Assembly (NCBI GenBank): GCA_964344775.1
Contig: CAYFOO010000029.1
Coordinates: 1 to 16,956, forward strand
Length of the DNA stretch: 16,956 nucleotides
Source of the DNA: CAYFMH01 sp964344775
GTDB taxonomy: Bacteria > Patescibacteriota > Gracilibacteria > UBA4473
Reading direction: 5' to 3'
How positions within the stretch are numbered: the first letter of the stretch is position 1; each line of letters opens with the position of its first letter. Below, piece by piece: positions 5,802 to 13,256 of this stretch. The position numbers were made by a program, and so were the translations under genes. The notes beneath the pieces were generated by a model. That model worked only from the letters and a program-made list of their open reading frames with translations, searched no databases and was not told where the DNA came from.

Positions 5802-8114
5802 TTATTCCGGTATCACCAACTGCTCCTCGATCTTATCTTTCATTACAGATCTTTTGAATTTTTGTGAACCAAAATTAAATTCATTTCTTCCTCCGGTGAT
5901 GAGTTTTACATTTTGAACTTCATCAGTTTGCTTCAGATAAGTGAAATCCAGACGCACTTTTTGATTGTAAGTGGCATCCGGTCGGACAAGTGTGGCTTCC
6001 GTAACTTCAAACGTATTTAATTCCTCATCGAGGGCCGTGACATTCGTCTTGGAAAGTTGGAATCCAATGCTCTGAAAAGATTCCTGAACAAAAGTTCTTT
6101 CTAAAACTGCTTTCTTTGTGTTTTGAGGAATAAAATCCTGAGCTGTGGTAGTTGATTTTTTCTGTTCATTTTTGATCTGAGCGACTCGATTAAAGAACCC
6201 TTTTGCAAATTGTAATTGGATTCGATAGTTTACTTCTGCTCCGGCTTTGATCGTTTTGAAAATCTGTCCGGCAATTCTAAAAGTTCCTGATACCGGCTCT
6301 CCCATAAATCGCCCTCCTTGGAATTGGAAATATTCTTTGGGCTTCAGCACAGTAACCTTCATAGCACTAGTATCGACGTCGAGAGAAGAGATAAATTCTT
6401 TAAGTGCTTCAGTTGTTTCAATTTTTATTCTTGTTTCTTCGTCTTCCTTCTCATCTATCTTTTTGAGTTTATCTATTTTTGCAGTTAGTTCTGATTGATA
6501 GGCCTGCTGCTCTTTTATGGACTCAATTTCTTCTTTTGTTAGTCCAGAATTTCCTACTAGTTTAATGAATGCAATAGTTTCTTTTTCTTCCTTGGAAAAC
6601 AAATCTTTCCGGCCACGCCTTTGGGCTACTGTTTCTACATCTAATTTTTGGTAAACCCCTAGCAGAATTTTAGACACTTTTGGGTTTGGGTGATTGCGTA
6701 AAAAATTGTCTAGAAAAGAAAGTAAATCTTGGGCTGCCTCCAATGCCAATTCATCAGATAATTCACGATCTTTTGTGTCTATTCCGACTGATTCATTCTC
6801 TATCAGAAGTGCATACAACTGAAAAATATCTTCTGATTGAAAAAATATTTTAGTATTTAGAACTTCTCCTAGTGCTCTTCTTATTTTTGTGATTTGTGGT
6901 CTGTAAACTTTATTTTTTGGGGCGGACTGTGTTTTCTTTTTAAGATCTATTAATCTTTTTTTGGCTTCTTCCAAATGACGATTTGCGATTAATATTTCAA
7001 TTCTAGAAAATTCATTTTCTATCTCTGCGAAGATATTTTTTTCTGTTTTTGATTCTAGAATTTTTACAAAAATGTAAGCCGGATCACTTGGAAACATGGT
7101 AGCCATCCAGGCTTTTTGTGCTCGTATGAAGCGATTCCATTTCTCATTAATATTTGGATTTCCTTTGAGCAATTTTTTCCATTCTGCTCCATCTGAAATA
7201 GCTTTAAATTCTCGAAGAGAATTTTCAGCTTTTAGTATACTATTTTCTTTTACCGCGTGATGTGCGGTTACAAAAGGAGCAACAAGTGTTTGGAATTGGA
7301 TTTTGTCGTGCTTACTTTTTGGTAATCCAAAAGCAGTTGTTTTCACAAAACTAATGGCTTTTCCTGTGAGATGATCAGGTCGTGCAAAAAACCAAGAACT
7401 TGGTTCTAGCATAGCAAATGCTTTCATTCGATCTCCCCATTCGGCATGAGTTAGTACTGCCAGACCTATTTTGTCTTCTACCTTTTCTCCAGATTCGTTT
7501 GGAGGGAAATTGACTTCAAAAGGTTTTAGGCGAAAATCTTTTTTTAACTTGGTGTAAAAAAGTGAACCTGTTTTTTCTGAAATAAATTTCTCTGCAATAG
7601 AAACCTTCATTCCTTGTGGAATAAGAAATGGCATTTTTGCACCTTCCCAGAGAATCTCTATAGAATGGTTAAAAGCGTAGATTTCAATTTTTTCATCTTC
7701 ATGTTTATAAGAAACAAAAACACTTGCCCCCGGTGCATTTATCAATAATTTCCCTACTTTTAATTGCCCGATGAGTGGGGCAGAAACAACACTTGAAAAG
7801 TTAATGTTTACGTCTTTTGACTCACTGATAAAATCGGAACTCAAAAAAAGATCCCCTCGAATTAATTCTCTTCTTGTTCCCGAAAAATTTATTTCGGCCT
7901 CAGGGAAAACGCGTAAAAATTCTCCATCAGGAGTGAAAAAATCTTGTGGATCTTCAAAGGTAGAAACAGCCACTCGCTTTTCTAGTTTTTCTGTTTTTTC
8001 AAAAGGATCTTGAATTTGGCTGATAATCCCGTATCGAGCACTTTCGGTAGTTAAAATTCCGGTGAATATGAGCAGCCCGATTCCAAAGGCAAGAAAGATT
8101 TTCCCAAATTTCAT
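5802..8114 (-). CDS. Large membrane-anchored protein with a FecR-like region
   Basis: This 770-residue protein is not confidently assigned. A single hydrophobic segment (residues 5-22) after MKFGK is a membrane anchor or signal peptide. Residues about 45-190 are beta-rich, with a run ending IPQGMKVSIAEKF. That run resembles FecR-type domains, in which repeated short strands end in a glycine-containing turn. Residues about 220-520 are mainly helical, with TPR-like amphipathic helices (for example LIANRHLEEAKKRLIDLKKK). A charged helix lies near 530-580. The last 190 residues are strand-rich with many Thr and Gln and may be a second envelope domain. The ATG at 8114 lies about 33 nt from a predicted transcription start. 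It converges with carB and is divergent from the ATPase cluster. A role in the cell envelope is inferred from topology only. Confidence 0.85.
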   Translation of the reverse strand: MKFGKIFLAFGIGLLIFTGILTTESARYGIISQIQDPFEKTEKLEKRVAVSTFEDPQDFFTPDGEFLRVFPEAEINFSGTRRELIRGDLFLSSDFISESKDVNINFSSVVSAPLIGQLKVGKLLINAPGASVFVSYKHEDEKIEIYAFNHSIEILWEGAKMPFLIPQGMKVSIAEKFISEKTGSLFYTKLKKDFRLKPFEVNFPPNESGEKVEDKIGLAVLTHAEWGDRMKAFAMLEPSSWFFARPDHLTGKAISFVKTTAFGLPKSKHDKIQFQTLVAPFVTAHHAVKENSILKAENSLREFKAISDGAEWKKLLKGNPNINEKWNRFIRAQKAWMATMFPSDPAYIFVKILESKTEKNIFAEIENEFSRIEILIANRHLEEAKKRLIDLKKKTQSAPKNKVYRPQITKIRRALGEVLNTKIFFQSEDIFQLYALLIENESVGIDTKDRELSDELALEAAQDLLSFLDNFLRNHPNPKVSKILLGVYQKLDVETVAQRRGRKDLFSKEEKETIAFIKLVGNSGLTKEEIESIKEQQAYQSELTAKIDKLKKIDEKEDEETRIKIETTEALKEFISSLDVDTSAMKVTVLKPKEYFQFQGGRFMGEPVSGTFRIAGQIFKTIKAGAEVNYRIQLQFAKGFFNRVAQIKNEQKKSTTTAQDFIPQNTKKAVLERTFVQESFQSIGFQLSKTNVTALDEELNTFEVTEATLVRPDATYNQKVRLDFTYLKQTDEVQNVKLITGGRNEFNFGSQKFKRSVMKDKIEEQLVIPE

Positions 8115-8153
8115 TATTTTATTTTTTAATTTAATTTTTTGGACTTTGCTAAT

Positions 8154-8181
8154 TTTATAACGTTTTTTTTTACTTTAGCAA
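8154..8181 (-). promoter_or_regulatory. Promoter for the large envelope gene
   Basis: On the minus strand TTGCTA (8181-8176) and TATAAA (8159-8154) are separated by 16 bp. The expected leader is about 33 nt, A/T-rich and without a Shine-Dalgarno. Confidence 0.55.
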
Positions 8182-8211
8182 TTATTTCAATTTTTTAAAA
8201 AATTTATTGGC

Positions 8212-8239
8212 TTGACTTTTCCCTTAATTTTCTAAAAAT
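8212..8239 (+). promoter_or_regulatory. Possible promoter for the ATPase cluster
   Basis: TTGACT at 8212-8217 is followed after 16 bp by AAAAAT at 8234-8239. The -35 box is strong and the -10 box weak. A start near 8246 would give a leader of about 30 nt before the ATG at 8278. Confidence 0.4.
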
Positions 8240-8277
8240 GCCGCTGAAAATTTTATCTCTTAACACTTATTTTCATC

Positions 8278-8772
8278 ATGGAATCAGAAATTGCAACCAC
8301 AGTCGGACTCTCTGGAGTCGTATTTGCTGTTATTGGAGCCGCACTTTCAGCGGTTTTTGGGGGAGCAGGATCCTCTATCGGAATTGGAATGGCTGGAGCG
8401 AAAGGAGGTGGAGTACTTGCAGAGAAGCCTCATCTTTTTGGGAAAATTCTTATTATGACTGCACTTCCCGGGTCTCAGGGAGTGTACGGACTATTGATTG
8501 CGATCATTGTTTTGTTGAAAGCTGGAGTTTTTGATGGAAGCACGAGCTTGGCAGTGATGGATGGACAAAAACTCATGTGGGCTGGTTTTCTCATGGGGTT
8601 TGCCGGGCTTTTTTCTGGATGGTTTCAGGGGAAAGTAGTAGCTTCCGGGATTGGGACACTTGCTCGGGACGATTCCTTAATGGGGAAAGCAATTGTTTTG
8701 TCTGTAATTGTAGAAACGTATGCTATTTTTGGACTTTTGGTTGCCCTTTTGATCGCCAATTCTGTTGGATAG
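8278..8772 (+). CDS. atpK: V-type ATPase proteolipid subunit K (rotor ring)
   Basis: This 164-residue protein has four membrane helices in two hairpins and forms the ion-carrying rotor ring of a V-type ATPase in the membrane. Hairpin one contains LPGSQGVYG (residues 63-71), and hairpin two has GLFSGWFQGK (110-119) and VETYAIFGLL (145-154). In Enterococcus hirae NtpK, Na+ is held by a leucine backbone, a Thr, two Gln and one Glu, with a nearby Tyr. The equivalents here are Leu63, Ser66, Gln67, Gln117, Glu146 and Tyr70, so the Na+ set is kept apart from Thr to Ser. There is one carboxylate per four helices. The ATG at 8278 lacks a Shine-Dalgarno. Subunit I, which usually precedes K, is absent: the upstream gene is divergent and unrelated. 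Confidence 0.95.
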   Translation: MESEIATTVGLSGVVFAVIGAALSAVFGGAGSSIGIGMAGAKGGGVLAEKPHLFGKILIMTALPGSQGVYGLLIAIIVLLKAGVFDGSTSLAVMDGQKLMWAGFLMGFAGLFSGWFQGKVVASGIGTLARDDSLMGKAIVLSVIVETYAIFGLLVALLIANSVG

Positions 8773-8978
8773 AAATTAAGCGGAATTTTCAATTTTTCAG
8801 CCTTCATTAATTTAAAACCATACTCTCAAATTACGGCCGACAGGCAATTTCTAAACAATTTCTAATATCTAACTCTTAATTTTAATTCAAAAACTAAGAA
8901 CCCGCCTTCGTTAGATTCAAAGGATAATTTCAAACTATGGCGGACAAACTAATAATTAAGCTCTAATAACTAAATATT
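8773..8978. repeat. Repeat-rich spacer between atpK and atpE
   Basis: The 206 bp spacer is long for an ATPase operon. It has AT-rich words of the kind CTAATATCTAAC and ACTAAGAAC. An imperfect inverted repeat spans 8902-8943, with ends CCGCC and GGCGG and inner parts CTTCGTTAG and CTAT. Words in this style recur before atpF. No good promoter was found, so readthrough from atpK is assumed. Confidence 0.5.
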
Positions 8979-9536
8979 ATGTCTTTACAAGATCTTCTTA
9001 AAAAAATTTTAGATGATGCAGCGGCCGAGGTGGCGGTGATTGAGAAAGAAACCGAGAAAAAGAAAAAAGATATAGATGAAGAATTTACTGCAAAGGAAAA
9101 AGAGGAACTCACTGAGTTGAATGAAAAAACAGAAGTGGCCCTCGCAGCTGTAGAAGAAAAAATCAAATCTATGGCCAGGCGAGAAAATGCCAAAACACTT
9201 CTGGGGGCGAAACAAAAAATCATAGAAAAAGCATTATCGGAGTTTCTAAAAAAACTTGAAGGAGCGGATGAAGAAACTTATGGAAAAGTTTTGGATCGTT
9301 TATTTGCACAGATTCAGCCACAGGGGGGAGAGGTTTTGGTTCCCCAAAATCGGACAGAAATTACTCGGAAACACGCTCCAGAGGGAATAAAAATAACTTC
9401 AGACGAAAATATTAACGGTGGTTTTATATTTCATTCTGGTGGATCACAAATTGATAATTCTTTTCACAATTTAGTTCTTTCTGAGTATCGTTCGGAATTT
9501 ACGACTTATTTTGCTGAACAATTAAAACTTGTATAA
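8979..9536 (+). CDS. atpE: V-type ATPase subunit E (peripheral stalk)
   Basis: Subunit E forms the outer stalk that links the catalytic head to the membrane stator. The 185-residue protein has the family plan. A long charged N-terminal helix (about residues 1-90, rich in Lys, Glu and Ala, including ETEKKKKDIDEEF) is followed by a small mixed C-terminal domain (about 95-185) with GKVLDRLFAQ and an INGGFIFHSG turn, as in NtpE/AtpE proteins. Length is normal (family about 180-210). Its place between K and C is the standard V-type order K-E-C-F. Its stop is adjacent to the atpC start with no gap, so the two are translated from one mRNA. No Shine-Dalgarno precedes the ATG at 8979. Confidence 0.88.
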   Translation: MSLQDLLKKILDDAAAEVAVIEKETEKKKKDIDEEFTAKEKEELTELNEKTEVALAAVEEKIKSMARRENAKTLLGAKQKIIEKALSEFLKKLEGADEETYGKVLDRLFAQIQPQGGEVLVPQNRTEITRKHAPEGIKITSDENINGGFIFHSGGSQIDNSFHNLVLSEYRSEFTTYFAEQLKLV

Positions 9537-10544
9537 ATGGCAGATCTTTCATTTGCTTGTGGACAGGTGCGAGCATTGCAATCAAAACTCCTAGACATCA
9601 ATCGGTTGGAACGAATGATTGAGGCTCCTACAGCAGAGGATGCTTTTCGAGTTTTGGTAGAATTGCAATACTCGGAGTATTTCGATGAATCTACCACCGT
9701 CAAAGATTTTGATCGAATTATTGAACAAGGACTTTTAGAGACGAAAAAATTACTTTGCGGTGGAACGCAAGAAGATGAAGGCATGCAGTTTATTTGGCGA
9801 CGTTTTGATCTCAATAATTTGAAACGAGTACTAAAATTAAAGCTGGTTGAAAAGAAGAAAGAACTCGTTTTCACCGAAGAAAACGGTTTTTCTGTGTTGG
9901 GGAATTTAACCAAAGAAGATATCGAAAAATATTTTTTTGAAGGGAAAATTGCTACTAATTTGCCGGCAGCTTTTCGAAATGTTCTTGCTTCTGCAGAAGA
10001 AATTTTACAAAAACATGATAACGAATTTCGGTTTGTAGAATTTGCTCTAGATCGAGCATATTTTACTATTTGCAGCAAGATCGCAGAAACGAACAATTCT
10101 TCTTTTTTGTCAGAATTACTACAGCTCTGGATCAATGCGGCCAATGTCCGAAACCTGGCTCGGTCTATTTTGATTACCAAAGAAAAACTTCCTGCCGAAG
10201 CCTGGAACGAAGGGGGAAGTTATAGTTTTGCAGATGCAGAAAAGGTAGAAAATTTTGCAGACTTTCAGAGATTTGCCAGCCGCACAGAATTCACAGATAT
10301 CATTGCTGATCTGGATGATTCTGCCTCAGAAGAAGAAAATCTTTTAAAACTGGAAAAAAGGATTGATCGGCAGGTTGGAGATTTGTTGCACAACGCAACA
10401 CAGGGCGGAGAGGTAGACATTGCGGTTCCGTTGGCCTATTTTGAACGGCGACTGAGGAATGCTCGGATGATCAAATTTGTGATGGCGGCGAAGTTTCATG
10501 GCCTTTCTTTTGATGCGATTCATGAAGCGTTGAAGAGTTATTAA
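9537..10544 (+). CDS. atpC: V-type ATPase subunit C (AC39/d-like)
   Basis: Subunit C/d is a funnel-shaped helical protein that sits on the proteolipid ring and couples the central stalk to it. The 335-residue length and all-helical composition fit. Family-like features are the N-terminal region with ARL-type helices (here VRALQSKLLDINRLERMIEA), the FDLNNLKRVLKLKL segment near residue 100, a WINAANVRNLARSIL stretch near residue 200, and the C-terminal YFERRLRNARMIKFVMAAK region. The ATG directly follows the atpE stop. The call rests on the family pattern plus its position between E and F. After the stop there are 86 bp of AT-rich repeats before atpF. Confidence 0.9.
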   Translation: MADLSFACGQVRALQSKLLDINRLERMIEAPTAEDAFRVLVELQYSEYFDESTTVKDFDRIIEQGLLETKKLLCGGTQEDEGMQFIWRRFDLNNLKRVLKLKLVEKKKELVFTEENGFSVLGNLTKEDIEKYFFEGKIATNLPAAFRNVLASAEEILQKHDNEFRFVEFALDRAYFTICSKIAETNNSSFLSELLQLWINAANVRNLARSILITKEKLPAEAWNEGGSYSFADAEKVENFADFQRFASRTEFTDIIADLDDSASEEENLLKLEKRIDRQVGDLLHNATQGGEVDIAVPLAYFERRLRNARMIKFVMAAKFHGLSFDAIHEALKSY

Positions 10545-10590
10545 AAATGGGGTTGGCACAATTTTCAATAATTAATTTCTAAATTTCCAA

Positions 10591-10627
10591 ACTAAGAACT
10601 AATCACTAAAAACTAACAACTACTAAA
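10591..10627 (+). repeat. ACTAA-type low-complexity array before atpF
   Basis: The word ACTAA or ACTAC recurs about every 6-8 bp (ACTAAGA, ACTAATC, ACTAAAA, ACTAACA, ACTACTAAA) up to 3 bp before the atpF ATG. The ACTAAGAAC start of the array also occurs upstream of atpE at 8893. It may be an unstructured ribosome-landing leader or a decayed repeat. Confidence 0.5.
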
Positions 10628-10630
10628 TTC

Positions 10631-10984
10631 ATGGAAAACAAGTTCAAGCTTGCGGTGGTGGGGAAAGAAAGTTCAGTTTTGATCTTTCGGACCTTGGGAA
10701 CGGAAGTTTTTGGTGTTTTTTCTGAAGAAGAAGCAAAAGAAGTAGTTCAAAAATTGGCCTTTTCTTATCATGAAGGGGAAGCACAAACACCAGAATATGC
10801 AGTAATTTTTGTAGAGGAAGATTATTACAAAATTTTGCCGCCGGACTTCCTCGAAAAGATGACGAAAAAATCTCTCCCGGCGATTGTACCGGTGCCATCT
10901 CCAAGTGCAAAAGATGAGGATTTTGCGGTGAAGCGATTGTCAAAGATTGTGGAGCGAGCGGTGGGAAGTGATATTATGGGATAG
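10631..10984 (+). CDS. atpF: V-type ATPase subunit F (central stalk)
   Basis: Subunit F (called G in the E. hirae ntp naming) binds subunit D in the rotating central stalk and adjusts ATPase activity. The 117-residue protein starts KFKLAVVGKESSVLIFRTLG, the family opening strand-turn-helix. It continues with a YAVIFVEEDYY strand matching the conserved 'yaIifi.E' core and LPAIVPVPSPS, equivalent to 'iP.iv.IP'. It ends with a helix (FAVKRLSKIVERAVG). Length is normal. Subunits A, B and D usually follow F, but here the next gene is on the opposite strand, so the operon is cut short. No Shine-Dalgarno precedes the ATG. Confidence 0.88.
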   Translation: MENKFKLAVVGKESSVLIFRTLGTEVFGVFSEEEAKEVVQKLAFSYHEGEAQTPEYAVIFVEEDYYKILPPDFLEKMTKKSLPAIVPVPSPSAKDEDFAVKRLSKIVERAVGSDIMG

Positions 10985-11017
10985 AACAGGGAACAGGAAA
11001 AAGGGAAAAGTTGAAAG

Positions 11018-11887
11018 TCAAAGGTCAAAAGTTATCACCTTTGAGATTTTTATATCATGCGGTTCTTTTGGGATTTCTGGAAGAACGGCAAATTTTGGAA
11101 GAACACAGATCGTTGGGGTCGCAATTTTGCTTAAAAATTGATCATAAAATCCTCCCCCACGGCCGAGGCGAGTGCCTTCTGTGTCCATTGCGACGGCTGG
11201 GACGAAGATGAGGTCAATTGTGTTCAGATCAAACTTGGTGTCGGAGGTTGGTTCGAGAATATTAAATTTGCCTGTCGTGAGCTGGCCATAAACCGCTTCA
11301 AAAAATTCCATTTTCCCCTCTTCAATTTTTGGGAAAAAATAGGTTTTCTCTGGGAATTTTTCACACAGTTTTTTCACAAACGGGATTTCATAGTCTGTGG
11401 GGGCGAAGACGCAGATGTTTTGTGCTTTTTGAAAATTGGTCAGTTTTCCGATTTTTTCCATAGCTTTTTGGCCCATTTCTTTTCTTTTTTCCGGAGTGAT
11501 TGTTTCCCATTTTTCAGTGATCATTTGCCGGGTGAAAAATTTCTCAGCTTTGATCACATCATTCTCCACTTGCGTAAAGAGGGCATCGGCGTTTTGGAAT
11601 TTTTCTGTGGGACGGAGAAATTTGAGTACTTCGATTTGTAATTCTTCGTTGTAGATTTGTTGATTGAAATTGAGAATGTGGACTTCCGTGGAGATTTTTC
11701 CACCGAAGGTTTTTCTTTTTCCGTGGTGCAGAATCCCATTTAATTTTTGATCCCTCCAAAAAACATGGACGAAAAAGACACCGTCTTTTAATTCTTTCGG
11801 CAAATTTTCAACTTCCAGATTGGCAGTTGCGATGCCAAATTTTTGCCCGATGTCGATCCCGTGGGTTACTTTCCCGGTGAATTTCAT
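11018..11887 (-). CDS. Apparent fusion of riboflavin kinase and 5-formyltetrahydrofolate cyclo-ligase
   Basis: The 289-residue protein has two parts. Residues 1-118 look like the riboflavin kinase domain that makes FMN. They show GKVTHG, GIATAN (residues 18-23; the usual PTAN has Ala for Pro, with Thr21 and Asn23 kept), HHGKRKTFGG (54-63) and EVHILNF with Glu68 at the catalytic position. They also show LRPTEKF (91-97) followed by the closing QVENDVIKAEKFF helix. Residues about 119-289 are 5-formyl-THF cyclo-ligase, which turns 5-formyl-THF into 5,10-methenyl-THF using ATP. Its signature LGRGGGFYD is at 241-249 and the end is EPHDIKISKVITFD. Cyclo-ligases are normally about 180-200 residues, and bacterial riboflavin kinase is normally fused to an FMN adenylyltransferase, which is absent here. 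The gene ends in TGA, where the family ends. It converges with atpF. Confidence 0.87.
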   Translation of the reverse strand: MKFTGKVTHGIDIGQKFGIATANLEVENLPKELKDGVFFVHVFWRDQKLNGILHHGKRKTFGGKISTEVHILNFNQQIYNEELQIEVLKFLRPTEKFQNADALFTQVENDVIKAEKFFTRQMITEKWETITPEKRKEMGQKAMEKIGKLTNFQKAQNICVFAPTDYEIPFVKKLCEKFPEKTYFFPKIEEGKMEFFEAVYGQLTTGKFNILEPTSDTKFDLNTIDLIFVPAVAMDTEGTRLGRGGGFYDQFLSKIATPTICVLPKFAVLPEIPKEPHDIKISKVITFDL

Positions 11888-11894
11888 TGATTGG

Positions 11895-11922
11895 ATTTTA
11901 ATGGGAAAAGATTTTTAGTAAA
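11895..11922 (-). promoter_or_regulatory. Promoter of the RFK-FTHF ligase gene, -10 box 7 nt from the ATG
   Basis: On the minus strand TTTACT (11922-11917), a 16 bp spacer and TAAAAT (11900-11895) are followed by only 7 nt before the ATG at 11887. Transcription would begin at or next to the start codon, giving a leaderless message. Confidence 0.55.
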
Positions 11923-12057
11923 ACGACGTGTCTTGTCACATCTCTGAACGTTCAACAATTCCTCAAGAAAGATTGAGCTCCTAATACGTTCAACCTTCGG
12001 CCCGGCCTTCGTAGCCTTAAAATCATAATTACAAACTTCGGCGGAGTAGGCAATGAT

Positions 12058-12123
12058 GCGGCTTTTCCCGGGGGTTCGACTCATCTTCGACAAGCTCAGA
12101 TTCGCTCACCCCCGTGAAGCCGC
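12058..12123. repeat. Long GC-rich hairpin repeat
   Basis: GCGGCTT at 12058-12064 pairs with AAGCCGC at 12117-12123. Inside it, CGGGGGT pairs with ACCCCCG. The loop contains CTTCGACAAGCTCAG, a word common in bacterial intergenic repeats. An A-run, not a T-run, follows on the plus strand, so it is not a terminator for that strand. Confidence 0.6.
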
Positions 12124-12224
12124 AAAAAATTAATCCCGTAGTGAATTTTACTAAATTTGTGTATCATGGGAGGGAGATTGTAAAACAATTTATTGACAAA
12201 AATATATTTTATTTAATTTTTTAT

Positions 12225-12252
12225 TTGACAATTTCTTATTCCTGATTATGAT
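12225..12252 (+). promoter_or_regulatory. Promoter for pyrBC, -10 box 8 nt from the ATG
   Basis: A perfect TTGACA (12225-12230), a 16 bp spacer and TATGAT (12247-12252) precede the ATG at 12261 by 8 nt. This predicts a leaderless or nearly leaderless mRNA and leaves no room for an attenuator. A second perfect TTGACA at 12193-12198 lies in a similar context (TTTATTGACAA versus TTTATTTGACAA), 32 bp upstream, without a good -10 box. Confidence 0.75.
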
Positions 12253-12260
12253 GGGATCCG

Positions 12261-13253
12261 ATGTCGGATAAAATTGAAAAAAATTTGGAGCGTTGCCGGG
12301 ATGGCCGGGACGTTTCTTTTTTTGATCTCTGTTCAATTGACGATGCCACAGATGCAGACCTGCAGTTGATTTTTGAGCTCGCTCGAGTCTTCCGAGAAAC
12401 GAAGACTGCCAAGCTTTCTTTTTGTCGAAATATTTCAATGACCAATGCTTTTTTTGAGAACTCTACACGAACCCAAGCGAGTTTCGACCTTGCGGGCAAA
12501 CATCTGGATATGGATATCAATAATGTTGGAACAACCAGTTCCGTAAAAAAAGGGGAAAGTTTTCTTGATACCTTGGAAACTATCGATGCCTACAATGTTA
12601 AGATCATTGTTATCCGGTGTAGTGAATCTGGTATTCCAGAAATAATGAAAAAATATGTAAAAGCATCTGTTATTAGTGCTGGAGATGGTTGGCACGAGCA
12701 TCCGACACAGGGACTTCTAGATGCATTGACCATGCTGGATCATGCCGGAAAAAATAATTTATCCGGAAAAATTGTAACGATTGTGGGAGATATTCGACAC
12801 TCACGAGTGTTTGGATCTCTGATTCGAATTTTGAAACGGTTAAAAGCAAAAGTTCGCGTAGCCGCTCCGGATCCATTTATTCCAGCAGAAGTAGAAAAAT
12901 TTGGCTTAGAACTTTTCAATAACGCTGAAGAAGCACTGACGGGAGCTGACGTGGCGTATGCCCTTCGAGTACAAGAAGAGCGAGGAGCGAAAGGATTTAT
13001 CCCAAATTTGGGAGAATATGCTCGACATTTTTGTATCACGCCAGATCGTCTGAAACTGGCCAAAAAAGATGCCATTCTCATGCATCCGGGGCCGGTGATT
13101 CGAAATGTCGATGTGCACACTTCTCTGGTAGCTCGGCATCCACAATCTCGAATTCTCGCTCAAGTAGAAAATGGGCTGGCCGTTCGAAAGGCACTGCTTT
13201 GGCTCCTGGCCCAGCGGATGGATGGAAAAGAAAAAAAGTATGAACTTATGTAA
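12261..13253 (+). CDS. pyrB: Aspartate carbamoyltransferase catalytic chain
   Basis: This enzyme joins carbamoyl phosphate and aspartate to give carbamoyl aspartate in pyrimidine synthesis. The 330-residue length fits the catalytic chain. The carbamoyl-phosphate loop is FFENSTRTQASF (residues 64-75), with STRT intact. The mobile SSVKKGES loop (93-100) supplies the lysine for the neighbouring active site. HEHPTQGLLDAL is the second carbamoyl-phosphate motif. ALRVQEER and LMHPGPVIRNVDV lie in the aspartate domain. The ATG at 12261 is the first in-frame start; two ATGs just upstream are out of frame. No pyrI regulatory-chain gene is present. The stop is 3 bp from pyrC, so the two form an operon. 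It is not an ornithine carbamoyltransferase, because the HPTQ and MHPGP contexts match the aspartate enzyme. Confidence 0.96.
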   Translation: MSDKIEKNLERCRDGRDVSFFDLCSIDDATDADLQLIFELARVFRETKTAKLSFCRNISMTNAFFENSTRTQASFDLAGKHLDMDINNVGTTSSVKKGESFLDTLETIDAYNVKIIVIRCSESGIPEIMKKYVKASVISAGDGWHEHPTQGLLDALTMLDHAGKNNLSGKIVTIVGDIRHSRVFGSLIRILKRLKAKVRVAAPDPFIPAEVEKFGLELFNNAEEALTGADVAYALRVQEERGAKGFIPNLGEYARHFCITPDRLKLAKKDAILMHPGPVIRNVDVHTSLVARHPQSRILAQVENGLAVRKALLWLLAQRMDGKEKKYELM

Positions 13254-13256
13254 AAA

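Larger units (their letters stand above)
11888..12260. other. Divergent gap of 373 bp between the fusion gene and pyrB
   Basis: No credible gene is seen. The gap holds promoters for both flanking genes and a long hairpin repeat (12058-12123). It also has GGCCTTCGTAGCC and CTTCGGCGGAGTAGGC, words typical of decayed intergenic palindromes. Confidence 0.65.

Noticed and set aside
11884..12093. 69-residue minus-strand frame upstream of the fusion gene
   Set aside because: It overlaps the promoter and the intergenic repeat, has no family likeness, and reads through repeat words.
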